34,224 bases of DNA from an uncultured Saprospiraceae bacterium (GTDB taxonomy: Bacteria; Bacteroidota; Bacteroidia; Chitinophagales; Saprospiraceae), in assembly GCA_937922815.1 (NCBI GenBank), contig CALAJP010000144.1, positions 1-34,224 of the forward strand. Direction: 5' to 3'. The notes below the pieces were generated by a model. The model made no database searches. It had not been told where the DNA came from and saw only the letters and a list, made by a program, of their open reading frames with translations. The position numbers were made by a program, and so were the translations under genes. Below are positions 25,124 through 33,555 of the stretch, in pieces (position 1 is the first letter of the stretch; each line of letters opens with the position of its first letter).

Positions 25124-26297
25124 AATCGTAAAAGCAACGGCACCTGTTTTACAAAATCATGGAGAATCCATAACTAAGGTTTTTTACAAAAGGTTATTTG
25201 AGAATCATCCCGACTTAAAGGATATTTTCAATATGGTTCATCAAAAAAAAGGTAGTCAACAAAAAGTATTAGCCAATACAATTTTCCAATATGCTGTACA
25301 TATTGACAAATTAGAAATGTTAACTAGAACCGTCGAAACTATTGCACAAAAACATTCAAGTCTTTCAATTCCAAAGGAGGCTTACCCTATCGTTGGCGAA
25401 AACCTAATGGAAGCCATAAAAGATATTTTAGGAGAGGCAGCTACACCTGATATTGTGGAAGCATGGACTATAGCTTATGGTGATTTAGCCGCTATTTTTA
25501 TTCATAAAGAAGAAAAAATATATGGCGATAATGAATCTTCTTCTAACGGTTTCAGAGGAACTAAAGAGTTTGTTATAACAAAGAAAGTAAACGAAAGTGA
25601 TGTAATTACTTCATTCTATTTAAAAAGGAAAGATGGAAAACCAACACCTCATTTTATTGGTGGTCAATACATTGCAGTAACTATTGAGATTCCAAATACA
25701 TCACATAAACATACTCGAAATTATAGTCTTTCTAATTCGAAAAATGATGGTTTTTATAGAATCAGTATAAAGAAAGAAGCAGGAAACCCTGACGGAATTG
25801 TTTCTAATTACTTCCATTCTAATTTGAAAGTTGGGGATACAGTAGTAGCAGGTATGCCTGCTGGAGACTTTACATTAAATAGAAAAGGCGAAAAACCCAT
25901 AGTATTAATAAGTGGTGGAGTTGGAATCACTCCTTTATTGAGTATTTGTAAAGATGCCATTAATAGTAAAAGAGATGTCACTTTTATTCAGTGTGCACTG
26001 AATAGCAATACCGTTGCATTTTCAGAGGAAATTGAAGAAATGCTTGATAATCCTTCAAAATTAAAGAAAATATTTAGCTTGCCTTTAGATACTGATAAAA
26101 TAGGTGATGAATATGATTATAAAGGTTTTTTATCACTCGATATGCTTCTTGACCAAGGCTTAGACAAAGAAAGTGAATTTTATTTTTGCGGGCCAACTCC
26201 ATTTATGGCAAACACGTTAAGAATATTAAATACTTGGGGCGTTAAGAATCAAAATATCTATTATGAATTCTTTGGACCTAAAGAAAATTTGGTATAA
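25101..26297 (+). CDS. hmp: Flavohemoglobin, nitric oxide dioxygenase
   Basis: The 398-residue protein oxidises NO with O2 to nitrate, using NAD(P)H through FAD and haem. All three modules are present. The globin domain (1-140) has Tyr29 (distal B10), Gln53, the haem ligand His85 in 'AQKHSS', and Tyr95, at the same numbers as in Escherichia coli Hmp. The FAD domain (about 155-262) has RNYSLS (206-211), and the NAD domain (about 265-398) has GGVGITP (272-278) and FCGPTPFM (362-369). The motif 'FNMVHQKKGSQQK' matches Hmp closely. It overlaps the HPP gene by 23 bp and is followed by a strong terminator. It acts in the cytoplasm. Confidence 0.97.
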   Translation: MTKKEVIEIVKATAPVLQNHGESITKVFYKRLFENHPDLKDIFNMVHQKKGSQQKVLANTIFQYAVHIDKLEMLTRTVETIAQKHSSLSIPKEAYPIVGENLMEAIKDILGEAATPDIVEAWTIAYGDLAAIFIHKEEKIYGDNESSSNGFRGTKEFVITKKVNESDVITSFYLKRKDGKPTPHFIGGQYIAVTIEIPNTSHKHTRNYSLSNSKNDGFYRISIKKEAGNPDGIVSNYFHSNLKVGDTVVAGMPAGDFTLNRKGEKPIVLISGGVGITPLLSICKDAINSKRDVTFIQCALNSNTVAFSEEIEEMLDNPSKLKKIFSLPLDTDKIGDEYDYKGFLSLDMLLDQGLDKESEFYFCGPTPFMANTLRILNTWGVKNQNIYYEFFGPKENLV

Positions 26298-26330
26298 TTC
26301 CATGTTCTATAATCTTAAAATTTGATATAT

Positions 26331-26376
26331 GTTCTTAATTCGTTAATTTCAACGGATTAAGAACATTTTTTATTTA
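26331..26376 (+). terminator. Terminator of the HPP-hmp operon
   Basis: TGTTCTTAAT (26331-26340) pairs with ATTAAGAACA (26357-26366); the inner CGTT (26342-26345) pairs with AACG (26352-26355). It is followed by TTTTTTATTT. One of the strongest hairpins in the window. Confidence 0.9.
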
Positions 26377-26402
26377 TAAAACTATGTAAACCCACATTTT
26401 TA

Positions 26403-28922
26403 ATGAAAAACACATTATTACTAATTGGTTTTCTAATCAGTTTTGTAGCCAATGCACAACTAAGCGAAAACTATTACCTTCCTAAAAGCAATTTAGACCC
26501 CAATATTACTAGCCCATCTGATTTTTACGGTTTCTCCGTTGGAGAATGGCATTTATCTCACGACCAAGTTGTTTATTATCTAAAACACCTTTCTGATCAA
26601 TCGGATAGGTTCATTTACAAAGAAATAGGTAGAACGTATGAAGATAGACCATTAATCAACATTTTCATTTCGACCCCTCAAAACCTTGCTAAATTAGACG
26701 AAATTCAAAAACGTAGAATGGATTTCATTAATGGTAAAAATGATGATACTTCTAACCTGCCCGTTGTCATTTATCAAGGAAACTCTATTCATGGAAATGA
26801 ACCTAGTGGCGGAAATGCAGCCATTTTATATGCCTATTATTTAGCTGCTTCGAAAGACGCTCCTGTTCTCGAAAAATTGGAAAACACAATCGTGATTTTA
26901 GACCCATGTTTTAATCCTGATGGTTTCAATCGTTTTGCAAGTTGGGTAAATTCTCACAAAGCTCACACCATGACCAATGACAACCAAGATAGAGAATATA
27001 ATGAGGCTTGGCCAAAAGGTAGAACGAACCACTATTGGTTTGATTTGAATAGAGATTGGTTATTTATGAGAAACCCTGAGAGTAAAGCTCGTATTCCTAT
27101 TTTTCAAGAATGGTTGCCCGAAATATTAACGGATCATCACGAAATGGGAACAAATGCTACTTATTTTTTCCAACCTGGTGTTCCTCAACGAGCAAACCCT
27201 TTGACCAGTGATAAAAACCAATCTTTGACAATGGATATCGCTCGCTATCATATTGCAGCCTTGGATAGCATTAAATCTATGTATTACACCAAAGAAAGTT
27301 ATGATGACTATTATTATGGTAAAGGTTCTACCTACCCAGATATTCATGGAACAATAGGAATTTTGTTTGAACAAGCAAGTTCAAGAGGGCATTTGCAAGA
27401 ATCTGAACATGGTGATTTGTCTTTTCCTTTTACGGTAAAAAATCAATTTAATACCTTAGTGAGTACTTTCGAAGCAGGTTTTGGATTAAGAGATGAATTA
27501 TTGGCTTATAAAAAAGATTTTTTCAAAAACTCCTTGGCTGATGTCATGAAAATGGGACACAAAGGATATGTTTTTGGAGAGGATTATGACCAAGCTCGTT
27601 TGAATGAATTTATAGATATCTTATCTCGTCAAAAAATCAAAGTTTATAAAACCAATGCACAAAGAATAAACGGCACTCAAACGAATAACTCTTATTTCGT
27701 TCCCACCAATCAACAAAGAGCAAAAACAGTTGAAGCTATTTTTGGTAAGAATCTAACTTTCAGAGATAGCGTATTTTATGACGTTTCGGCGTGGACATTA
27801 CCCGATGCATTTAATATCAATTTTGAAAAAAGTAATAAAATTATAGAAGGTTCAGAATTATCTATGAACTTGAAGATGTCTCCAGCTTTCCAATCCAACA
27901 GAGAAGCAATTGCTTATATTTTTGAATGGGATGAGTTTTTTGCTCCTGCTGCATTACACCATATTTTGAATGCTGGGGTTAAAGCAAAAATTAGTACCTC
28001 AGCGGCTACTTATATTACTTCCGAAGGAGAAAAAGATTTTAATCGAGGAAGTATTATTGTTTATAAACAAATGCAAGATGAAAAACTGATTCATAAAACC
28101 TTAAAAGAAGCAGCAAAAGTCGGTAAAGTAAAAATTTATTCCGCATTGAGTACTAAATCAATCGAAGGTTATGATGTTGGAAGTAGAAGTTTCAAGGCGG
28201 CTGTATTACCTAAGGTTGCATTAATTGTTGGAGACGGTACCTATTCTTATGATGCAGGGGAAATCTGGCATTTATTTGACCAATATTACAAAATGCCTAT
28301 TACTAAAATTGATGCTGCCAGACCTTGGGGTAAAGATTTGAATAAATATAACGTTATTGTTTGTGTAGCTGGAAATTACAATTCGTCAATTACCGCAAAA
28401 ATCAAGAAATCCGTTGAAAACGGAGCAACCTTGATTGTAATGAGAAAAGCCGTTGAATGGGCTTCAAAAAATGGTTTAGGAAAATTTGTTATCAAAAAAG
28501 ATAGCACTACTTTCCCTAAAAAAGTTGTTTATGGAGAAATCGGAAATGATAAAGGTTCTAAAAGAATTGGAGGTGCTATTTTCAAGACGAATATAGATTT
28601 AACGCACCCGTTATTTTATGGATATCGAAGACCACAATTACCTGTATTTAGAAATACAGAATTGTTTTTTGAAGAGCCTACCAACCAATATGCTGCTCCT
28701 TCGCATTACACTTCAAATCCATTGATAAGTGGATATATCAAAAATGAAAATTTACAAAAACTAAAAAATACTCCTGCTATAATAGTTTCTAAAAAAGGAA
28801 CAGGAACCGTTATCGGAATTTTAGACAACCCTAATTTCAGAGCATTCTGGTGGGGAACGAATAAGATTTTTGCAAATGCCGTATTTTTTGGAAATACCAT
28901 CGATAAAAGATCTAAAGAATAA
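26403..28922 (+). CDS. Secreted M14-family zinc carboxypeptidase
   Basis: The 839-residue product has a signal peptide (residues 1-19, ending ANAQ). The peptidase domain (about 45-360) shows the first two zinc ligands in 'SIHGNEPSGG' (His130 and Glu133), an Arg/Asn region in 'NPDGFNRF' (171-178) and 'DLNRDW' (214-219), the third ligand in 'LTDHHEMG' (His245 or His246), and a catalytic Glu in 'GILFEQAS' (Glu323). The remaining 480 residues form a large C-terminal region, with a class I glutamine-amidotransferase-like Rossmann section near 600-680 ('KVALIVGD', 'YNVIVCVAGNY'). This is a common Bacteroidota layout. It probably trims peptides outside the cell or in the periplasm. No T9SS domain is seen. 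Confidence 0.94.
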   Translation: MKNTLLLIGFLISFVANAQLSENYYLPKSNLDPNITSPSDFYGFSVGEWHLSHDQVVYYLKHLSDQSDRFIYKEIGRTYEDRPLINIFISTPQNLAKLDEIQKRRMDFINGKNDDTSNLPVVIYQGNSIHGNEPSGGNAAILYAYYLAASKDAPVLEKLENTIVILDPCFNPDGFNRFASWVNSHKAHTMTNDNQDREYNEAWPKGRTNHYWFDLNRDWLFMRNPESKARIPIFQEWLPEILTDHHEMGTNATYFFQPGVPQRANPLTSDKNQSLTMDIARYHIAALDSIKSMYYTKESYDDYYYGKGSTYPDIHGTIGILFEQASSRGHLQESEHGDLSFPFTVKNQFNTLVSTFEAGFGLRDELLAYKKDFFKNSLADVMKMGHKGYVFGEDYDQARLNEFIDILSRQKIKVYKTNAQRINGTQTNNSYFVPTNQQRAKTVEAIFGKNLTFRDSVFYDVSAWTLPDAFNINFEKSNKIIEGSELSMNLKMSPAFQSNREAIAYIFEWDEFFAPAALHHILNAGVKAKISTSAATYITSEGEKDFNRGSIIVYKQMQDEKLIHKTLKEAAKVGKVKIYSALSTKSIEGYDVGSRSFKAAVLPKVALIVGDGTYSYDAGEIWHLFDQYYKMPITKIDAARPWGKDLNKYNVIVCVAGNYNSSITAKIKKSVENGATLIVMRKAVEWASKNGLGKFVIKKDSTTFPKKVVYGEIGNDKGSKRIGGAIFKTNIDLTHPLFYGYRRPQLPVFRNTELFFEEPTNQYAAPSHYTSNPLISGYIKNENLQKLKNTPAIIVSKKGTGTVIGILDNPNFRAFWWGTNKIFANAVFFGNTIDKRSKE

Positions 28923-28932
28923 CGTCAATTAT

Positions 28933-28967
28933 GATTAGGCTCATCTAACTTGGTGAGTCTAGTCTTT
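28933..28967 (+). terminator. Terminator of the M14 peptidase gene
   Basis: GATTAGGCTCA (28933-28943) and TGAGTCTAGTC (28954-28964) form an 11-bp stem with two G-T wobbles and a 10-base loop. The T tract is short (TTTCCTT), so efficiency is uncertain. Confidence 0.5.
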
Positions 28968-29095
28968 CCTTAAAAAGAAATTCAATTATATATAAAGAAT
29001 AAACACTTGTCGCTTGAAATAGGCGATTAATATAATTAACCATCGTTTTATCAATATGGATTACTTACTTTGTGTCTAAAGATAAAACGAAAATA

Positions 29096-30457
29096 ATGAA
29101 TCCTACTTTTATAAAAAATTCCGTTCTAACAAGCATCATCTTACTTCTAGCTATCACTACCCATGCCCAAGAGACATTAACACTCGATGAATGTGTTCGA
29201 CTGGCTAAAGAAAACAACCTTAGTATAAAAAGTGGATTATTGAATGAAAATCAAGCTGCGGCTAACTATGAAAATGCAAAATGGCAGTGGACACCAAGTA
29301 TTAATGCCTCTGCAAATCAATCATTTTTGTTTGGTCTGACGCTAAACCCAACTACAAATAATTTAGAATCGGCGAACTCAAACACAACTACTTTTGGAGT
29401 AAGTGCCAGAGCCTCTATTTTTGCCAATGGCAGATTAAAAAACAACATCAAAGCCAACAAATATTCCTTTGAAGCCTCAAAAGCGGATAATCAACAACTA
29501 GAAAGTGATATTATTCTCCAAACCGTTAATGCATATATTAATGCTGTTTTCGAAAAAGAGAGAATTCAAATTGCCAAATCTAATGTAGAACAAAGCGAAG
29601 CTCAACTTAATCAATTAGAACGACTAATAAGTGCTGGCGTAAGACCGGAAATTGATAAACTGCAATTAGAAGCACAGTTAGCCTCCGACTTACAACAAGA
29701 AATTGCAAGCCAGAACAACTATGATATAGCACTATTAAATCTTCAAAATATACTTTTTCTAGAAGAAAATTATTTTGATAATCTCGAAATTCCAAATTTA
29801 GATTTTGATATTAACGACCCTATCTACCTTACGCCATTTAATGAAATTTTTGATAAAGCAATACTGAGTTACGCTTCATTAAAATCGTCGGATTTAAATA
29901 TAAAGGCGTCCGAAATGAGATTAAAAGTTCAAAAAACAAACAAACTACCTTCTTTGTTTGCCTTTGGTAATATGGATACTCGATATTCTAGTTTAGCTAG
30001 AGATTTTAGTTTGCCAAACACTCCGACACGAAAATTTAACGACCAAATAAATAACAATTTGGGACAATCCGTCGGACTAAGTTTAAACATTCCTATTTAC
30101 AACAGAACCGATAATAAATTATCCGAACAGCAAGCCACTATTAATATAAAAAGAGCGGAGATTCAAAGAGAACAGGCTATACAACAATTAAAAACTGATG
30201 TTTTGAGTGCTTATACCAGTCTCAAGTCTAACCGGTTTCAATACGAAGCGGCACAAAAAACAGAAAATGCAAATTTAAAATCTTTCGAGGCGGCTCAAAA
30301 ACAATTTGAAATAGGAGCTATTGATGCCATTTCGGTTCAAATAGCGAGAACTAATCATAACAATTCAAAAGTACAAACACTTATAGCTAAGTACAATTTA
30401 ATACTTAGCCAGAAGGTTTTGCATTTTTATGTTGGGAATCAAATAACACTGGAATAG
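29096..30457 (+). CDS. TolC-family outer-membrane efflux protein
   Basis: The 453-residue protein is a TolC/OEP family channel: two repeats of coiled helices and barrel strands, such as 'TLTLDECVRLAKENNLSIK' at the mature N-terminus and 'INIKRAEIQREQAIQQLKTDVLSAYTSL' in the second half. TolC trimers link inner-membrane pumps to the outside. It has a signal peptide ending 'THAQE'. I start at the ATG at 29096; the GTG at 29072 in the same frame falls in a -7-like sequence (TTACTTTG, 29065-29072) and gives a poor signal peptide. No membrane-fusion protein or pump lies nearby, so it must serve a pump encoded elsewhere. Its stop is 3 bp from that of hemE. Confidence 0.95.
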   Translation: MNPTFIKNSVLTSIILLLAITTHAQETLTLDECVRLAKENNLSIKSGLLNENQAAANYENAKWQWTPSINASANQSFLFGLTLNPTTNNLESANSNTTTFGVSARASIFANGRLKNNIKANKYSFEASKADNQQLESDIILQTVNAYINAVFEKERIQIAKSNVEQSEAQLNQLERLISAGVRPEIDKLQLEAQLASDLQQEIASQNNYDIALLNLQNILFLEENYFDNLEIPNLDFDINDPIYLTPFNEIFDKAILSYASLKSSDLNIKASEMRLKVQKTNKLPSLFAFGNMDTRYSSLARDFSLPNTPTRKFNDQINNNLGQSVGLSLNIPIYNRTDNKLSEQQATINIKRAEIQREQAIQQLKTDVLSAYTSLKSNRFQYEAAQKTENANLKSFEAAQKQFEIGAIDAISVQIARTNHNNSKVQTLIAKYNLILSQKVLHFYVGNQITLE

Positions 30458-30459
30458 CA

Positions 30460-31482
30460 TTATTTTCCTTGAATAGTGTTGATGAAAGTTTTTACATTTT
30501 CGAGAGGAGTTTCTGGATAAACGCCATGCCCTAAATTAACGATATGCTTTCCTTTGGGAAATCTATTTAACATATCATGAGCACGCTGAGGAATATCTTC
30601 TTTGTTTCCTAATAAATAAGCAGGGTCGAAATTACCTTGAAATATTTTATCATCAATTTTAGATAACGCGAATTCAGGGTCAATTGTCCAATCCAGACCT
30701 ACAGCATCGGCACTTGTCTTGCCTAATTCTTCGAGAACAAACCAAGCTCCTTTAGCAAAAACAATTTTAGGAACTTCGGTTATAGAATCTAAAATTCTAT
30801 TGATATAAGGCATCGCAAATTCATTATATAAATCCGCACTTAGAACACCTGACCAGCTATCAAAAACTTGAACAACAGATACGCCAGCTTTTACCTTTAA
30901 TTTAAGATATTCAATACAACTTTCTGTAATTTTATCTAACAACAGATGAGCAGCTTTAGGATTTTGCATTAAAAAAGCACGAGCTTTAGAGAACGTTTTA
31001 CTGCCTTTTCCTTCTACCATATAACACAATAATGTCCACGGTGCTCCACAAAAACCAATCAAAGGTACTCGACCATCTAATTGTCTAACGGTTTCTGAAA
31101 CAGCATCATAAACATAGCCTAGTCTTTCTGCTGCCGTTTTTCCTGAATCGAGAGATTCTACATCTTTCAATGAGTTTATGGTTTCGGGAAAACGAGGACC
31201 TACTTTCTCGATTAAATCATAATCCAAGCCCATACACTCAGGAATCACAAGTATATCAGAAAAAATAATTGCGGCATCAACATTTAATTCATCTACTGGT
31301 TGAATGGTAACTTCGGCTGCCAAATGAGGTGTCTGAACAAGTTCTTTGAACCCAGAAAGGCTACCTCGAATTGCTCGATATTGTGGCAAGATTCGACCTG
31401 CTTGACGCATCAGCCAAACAGGCGGTCTTGGGGTCGGGTTTCCATTAAAAGTGTCTAGTAGTAAATTATTATCAAATGCCAT
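30460..31482 (-). CDS. hemE: Uroporphyrinogen decarboxylase
   Basis: The 340-residue protein removes four carboxyl groups from uroporphyrinogen III to give coproporphyrinogen III in haem synthesis. The diagnostic motifs are complete: 'PVWLMRQAGRILPQYR' with RQAGR at 26-30, the substrate-binding Asp76 in 'IIFSDILVIPE', 'GFCGAPWTLLCYMVEGKGS' at 143-161 with Tyr154, and the C-terminal 'VNLGHGVYPETP'. Length matches the family, and no cofactor is needed. It has a good promoter (31530-31537) about 45 nt upstream. No other haem gene lies beside it; flavohemoglobin 4 kb away needs haem, but there is no sign of common control. Confidence 0.98.
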   Translation of the reverse strand: MAFDNNLLLDTFNGNPTPRPPVWLMRQAGRILPQYRAIRGSLSGFKELVQTPHLAAEVTIQPVDELNVDAAIIFSDILVIPECMGLDYDLIEKVGPRFPETINSLKDVESLDSGKTAAERLGYVYDAVSETVRQLDGRVPLIGFCGAPWTLLCYMVEGKGSKTFSKARAFLMQNPKAAHLLLDKITESCIEYLKLKVKAGVSVVQVFDSWSGVLSADLYNEFAMPYINRILDSITEVPKIVFAKGAWFVLEELGKTSADAVGLDWTIDPEFALSKIDDKIFQGNFDPAYLLGNKEDIPQRAHDMLNRFPKGKHIVNLGHGVYPETPLENVKTFINTIQGK

Positions 31483-31529
31483 TGTATTTTCTTATAAATT
31501 GTTTATTCAAAATCAACAAAATCGAGTTG

Positions 31530-31537
31530 CAAATATA
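31530..31537 (-). promoter_or_regulatory. -7 box (TATATTTG) of hemE
   Basis: On the minus strand this is a perfect TAnnTTTG, the same 8-mer as in the rpsP promoter. The -33 region has TTT about 20 bases further up but no TTTG. Predicted leader about 43 nt. Confidence 0.5.
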
Positions 31538-31616
31538 GGCGATGCTATATTTTTGAAAAACATAATTTTGTAAAAAAACAATTAAAAGTATTCGTGGCAA
31601 ATAAAGTGTATTCTAA

Positions 31617-32159
31617 CTACTGAACTCTGTACAAAACTTTGTTCTGTCTTGCATCTTCTCCATATAGTTCCTTTGCTTTTTTATTATACGCTCTTGCCGC
31701 ATCAAATTTGTTATCAAACATACCGATATGGATTGATTTACCTTTATAAGTGATAATAGAACGGAATCTTCCTTTTTCCATATACACCCCCGTCAAACCT
31801 GTAGGGTTATTAGTCTTTTTGTTTCTTGCAGATTCTGATCGTGTTCTCCACTCTAAATTATCGATACGACAATCTAATTTATTACCATTCTTTGCACCTA
31901 CAAAAGTTTTACTTTGTTCTCTTGGACTACCAATAAATCGTTCCGCAATGAATTTATGTAAGTAAATGGTTTCTATTTTGACGTTTCCTTTCTTCTTCGT
32001 CCAATTTTTTTGAAAAACACAGCAGCCTGATGAATGTAGTCTTAGTTTTTCAAGAAAACCAATTTCTTTTAAATAAGAATCTTGAAGTATTTTTTCATAA
32101 ACAAAATCATCAAGGATTACTTCTTTGTCTGCGTTTTTTAATTTTACTTTAAATAACAT
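31617..32159 (-). CDS. HNH/AP2 DNA-binding protein with a degenerate HNH centre
   Basis: The 180-residue protein has an HNH-like middle (about 62-112: 'IYLHKFIAERFIGSPREQ' then 'NGNKLDCRIDNLEWRTRSES') and a C-terminal AP2 domain (about 121-171: 'LTGVYMEKGRFRSIITYKGK' and 'GMFDNKFDAARAYNKKA'). His68 of HNH is kept, but the second His, usually in 'VxHxDGN', is Ala89 here ('VGAKNGNKLDC'); a working nuclease is doubtful. Such HNH-AP2 proteins resemble free-standing homing endonucleases; without cutting ability it might be a host regulator. It faces ribD across 281 bp with a 22-bp palindrome. Codon use is as in the neighbours. Confidence 0.85.
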   Translation of the reverse strand: MLFKVKLKNADKEVILDDFVYEKILQDSYLKEIGFLEKLRLHSSGCCVFQKNWTKKKGNVKIETIYLHKFIAERFIGSPREQSKTFVGAKNGNKLDCRIDNLEWRTRSESARNKKTNNPTGLTGVYMEKGRFRSIITYKGKSIHIGMFDNKFDAARAYNKKAKELYGEDARQNKVLYRVQ

Positions 32160-32218
32160 AATGGTTGTGTTTTATTTGTTCAAAATAATTTAATGGTTTG
32201 GCTAAATTATTCGCTTCT

Positions 32219-32240
32219 ATGTATTAAATATTTAATACAT
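32219..32240. promoter_or_regulatory. Perfect 22-bp palindrome, operator candidate
   Basis: ATGTATTAAAT joined to its own complement, with no spacer and no mismatch, centred 70 bp ahead of the AP2 gene start. Its position upstream of the -7-like box at 32181-32188 fits a site for a dimeric regulator, perhaps the AP2 protein itself. A/T richness raises the odds of chance palindromes, but 11 matched pairs is long. Confidence 0.5.
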
Positions 32241-32269
32241 TTGAACAACCACACATAAAAGAATTGAAA

Positions 32270-32378
32270 TAATGAGCGAAAATGAATTTGCCGCTCATTA
32301 CTAGGAATATACCGTTAACATTGGAGAAAACACCGTTTACTCAAAAGTCATACTCCTAGTAGGAAGGTTAATTTTTTT
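32270..32378 (+). ncRNA. Possible structured RNA or leader upstream of ribD
   Basis: A 9-bp stem (TAATGAGCG, 32270-32278, with CGCTCATTA, 32292-32300) is followed by a second, alternative stem (TACTAGGA, 32299-32306, with TCCTAGTA, 32354-32361) that shares two bases with the first, so they may exclude each other. The loop of the second has two near-identical 9-mers (ACCGTTAAC 32311-32319, ACCGTTTAC 32332-32340). A run of seven T (32372-32378) follows, as after a terminator. No known family recognised; a protein-binding DNA region is the alternative. Confidence 0.25.
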
Positions 32379-32440
32379 ATTATGGTTGTGTCGATAAGCA
32401 TTTGATTAGCTTATAAATACGAATATATATAAATTACGAT

Positions 32441-33538
32441 ATGAAAGAAAAAAAGTTTGACGTTTTCGACAATATTTTTTCAAAAAGAGCAATTGATATT
32501 GCTCAAAATGGACTAGGTTCTGTATCTCCAAACCCAATGGTTGGAGGTATTTTGGCTTCCAATTATCGAATACTCGCCGAAGGATGGCATCAGAAATATG
32601 GTCAGGCTCATGCCGAGGTAAATTGCCTAAAAAGTTATCATAAAAACTATGACTCCCCCATTCCCGATGATGCTCAAATGTATGTCACTTTGGTGCCTTG
32701 TTGCATACATGGAAATACTCCTGCTTGTACAGATTTGTTAATTCGTGAAAAAATAAAATCTCTCCATGTTGGTTGTGATGATGCAACACCAGGAGTAGAG
32801 TCCAAATCTTTAGTAATTTTAAAAGAAAACTCAATTGAGACCACTCTTCAAAATACTAAAGAAGCAAAACTAATTGCTCGTTTTCGTAACGTTTCTCAGC
32901 GATTGAATCGTCCTTATATTATCATCAAATACGCAAGGAATCATCAAGGCATTTATGGTGATAAAAATCAACAAATTGCCATTTCCAATCAAATTTCTAA
33001 AAGAATAGTACATCAGTGGAGAAACGAATGCGATGCTATTGTTATTGGAGCAAATACATTATTGCTTGACAACCCAAAACTTGACAATCGTTTTTATTAT
33101 GGAAAATCACCTATTCGAGTCGTTCTAGACAGGAAAGGTAGAAGTTTCGACAAAGAATTGAACGTGTATAATGATGGAAATAAGACGATAATCTTTACCC
33201 AAAAGAAAGAAATTCCCTCTAACTTATTAAAAAATAAAAATCTACAATTTATTACGCTTTCTAGTGATAATTTTCTCCAAAACGCAATGGCTAAACTCTA
33301 TGAATTAAAATTAGGAATTGTATTAATTGAAGGGGGATCGACATTACAAAAACAGTTTTTCATAGAAGAATTATATGATGAAATCAGAGAAATTGTTGCT
33401 CATAAAAATATAGTTGAAGGTGAGAAAATAGAAGCTCCTACCCTCCCCACAACAGCAGTTTTGAAGCACTCCGAAGCTTATAGAAATGATACTCATAACT
33501 ATTGGTTTTCTAAATACGTAAATAAAATGATGGGTTGA
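32441..33538 (+). CDS. ribD: Bifunctional riboflavin biosynthesis protein RibD (deaminase/reductase)
   Basis: The 365-residue protein does the second and third steps of riboflavin synthesis: deaminating 2,5-diamino-6-ribosylamino-pyrimidinone phosphate, then reducing the ribose with NADPH. The N-terminal deaminase (1-145) has 'SPNPMVGG' (29-36), HAE (57-59) and 'PCCIHGNTPACTDLLI' (86-101); His57, Cys87 and Cys96 should bind zinc, with Glu59 catalytic. The family's TPPC is TPAC here. The C-terminal reductase (about 165-360) has 'VIGANTLLLDNPKLDNR'. Length matches known RibD. The upstream region has no FMN riboswitch but has possible alternative hairpins. The partner genes ribE, ribBA and ribH are not nearby. 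Confidence 0.96.
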   Translation: MKEKKFDVFDNIFSKRAIDIAQNGLGSVSPNPMVGGILASNYRILAEGWHQKYGQAHAEVNCLKSYHKNYDSPIPDDAQMYVTLVPCCIHGNTPACTDLLIREKIKSLHVGCDDATPGVESKSLVILKENSIETTLQNTKEAKLIARFRNVSQRLNRPYIIIKYARNHQGIYGDKNQQIAISNQISKRIVHQWRNECDAIVIGANTLLLDNPKLDNRFYYGKSPIRVVLDRKGRSFDKELNVYNDGNKTIIFTQKKEIPSNLLKNKNLQFITLSSDNFLQNAMAKLYELKLGIVLIEGGSTLQKQFFIEELYDEIREIVAHKNIVEGEKIEAPTLPTTAVLKHSEAYRNDTHNYWFSKYVNKMMG

Positions 33539-33555
33539 TTTGGGGTGTTAGATGC

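Larger units (their letters stand above)
32160..32440. other. 281-bp AP2/ribD intergenic region with several inverted and direct repeats
   Basis: Besides the palindrome (32219-32240) and the hairpin region (32270-32378), it has a 10-base direct repeat ATGGTTGTGT at 32161-32170 (against the AP2 start codon) and 32382-32391. A minus-strand box TTATTTTG (32181-32188) is one mismatch from the -7 consensus and could serve the AP2 gene. No FMN riboswitch is seen before ribD. Confidence 0.6.

Noticed and set aside
29072-29095. Upstream GTG start for the TolC-like gene
   Set aside because: It overlaps a -7-like box and adds polar residues that spoil the signal peptide; the ATG at 29096 is better.
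29096-31482. TolC-like protein and HemE as a functional unit
   Set aside because: The genes converge with 2 bases between stops and have no common role or promoter.
32395-32440. FMN riboswitch in front of ribD
   Set aside because: None of the conserved FMN aptamer blocks (such as GGGGYGGGGTG or ACCGGCGGT) is present in 32160-32440.
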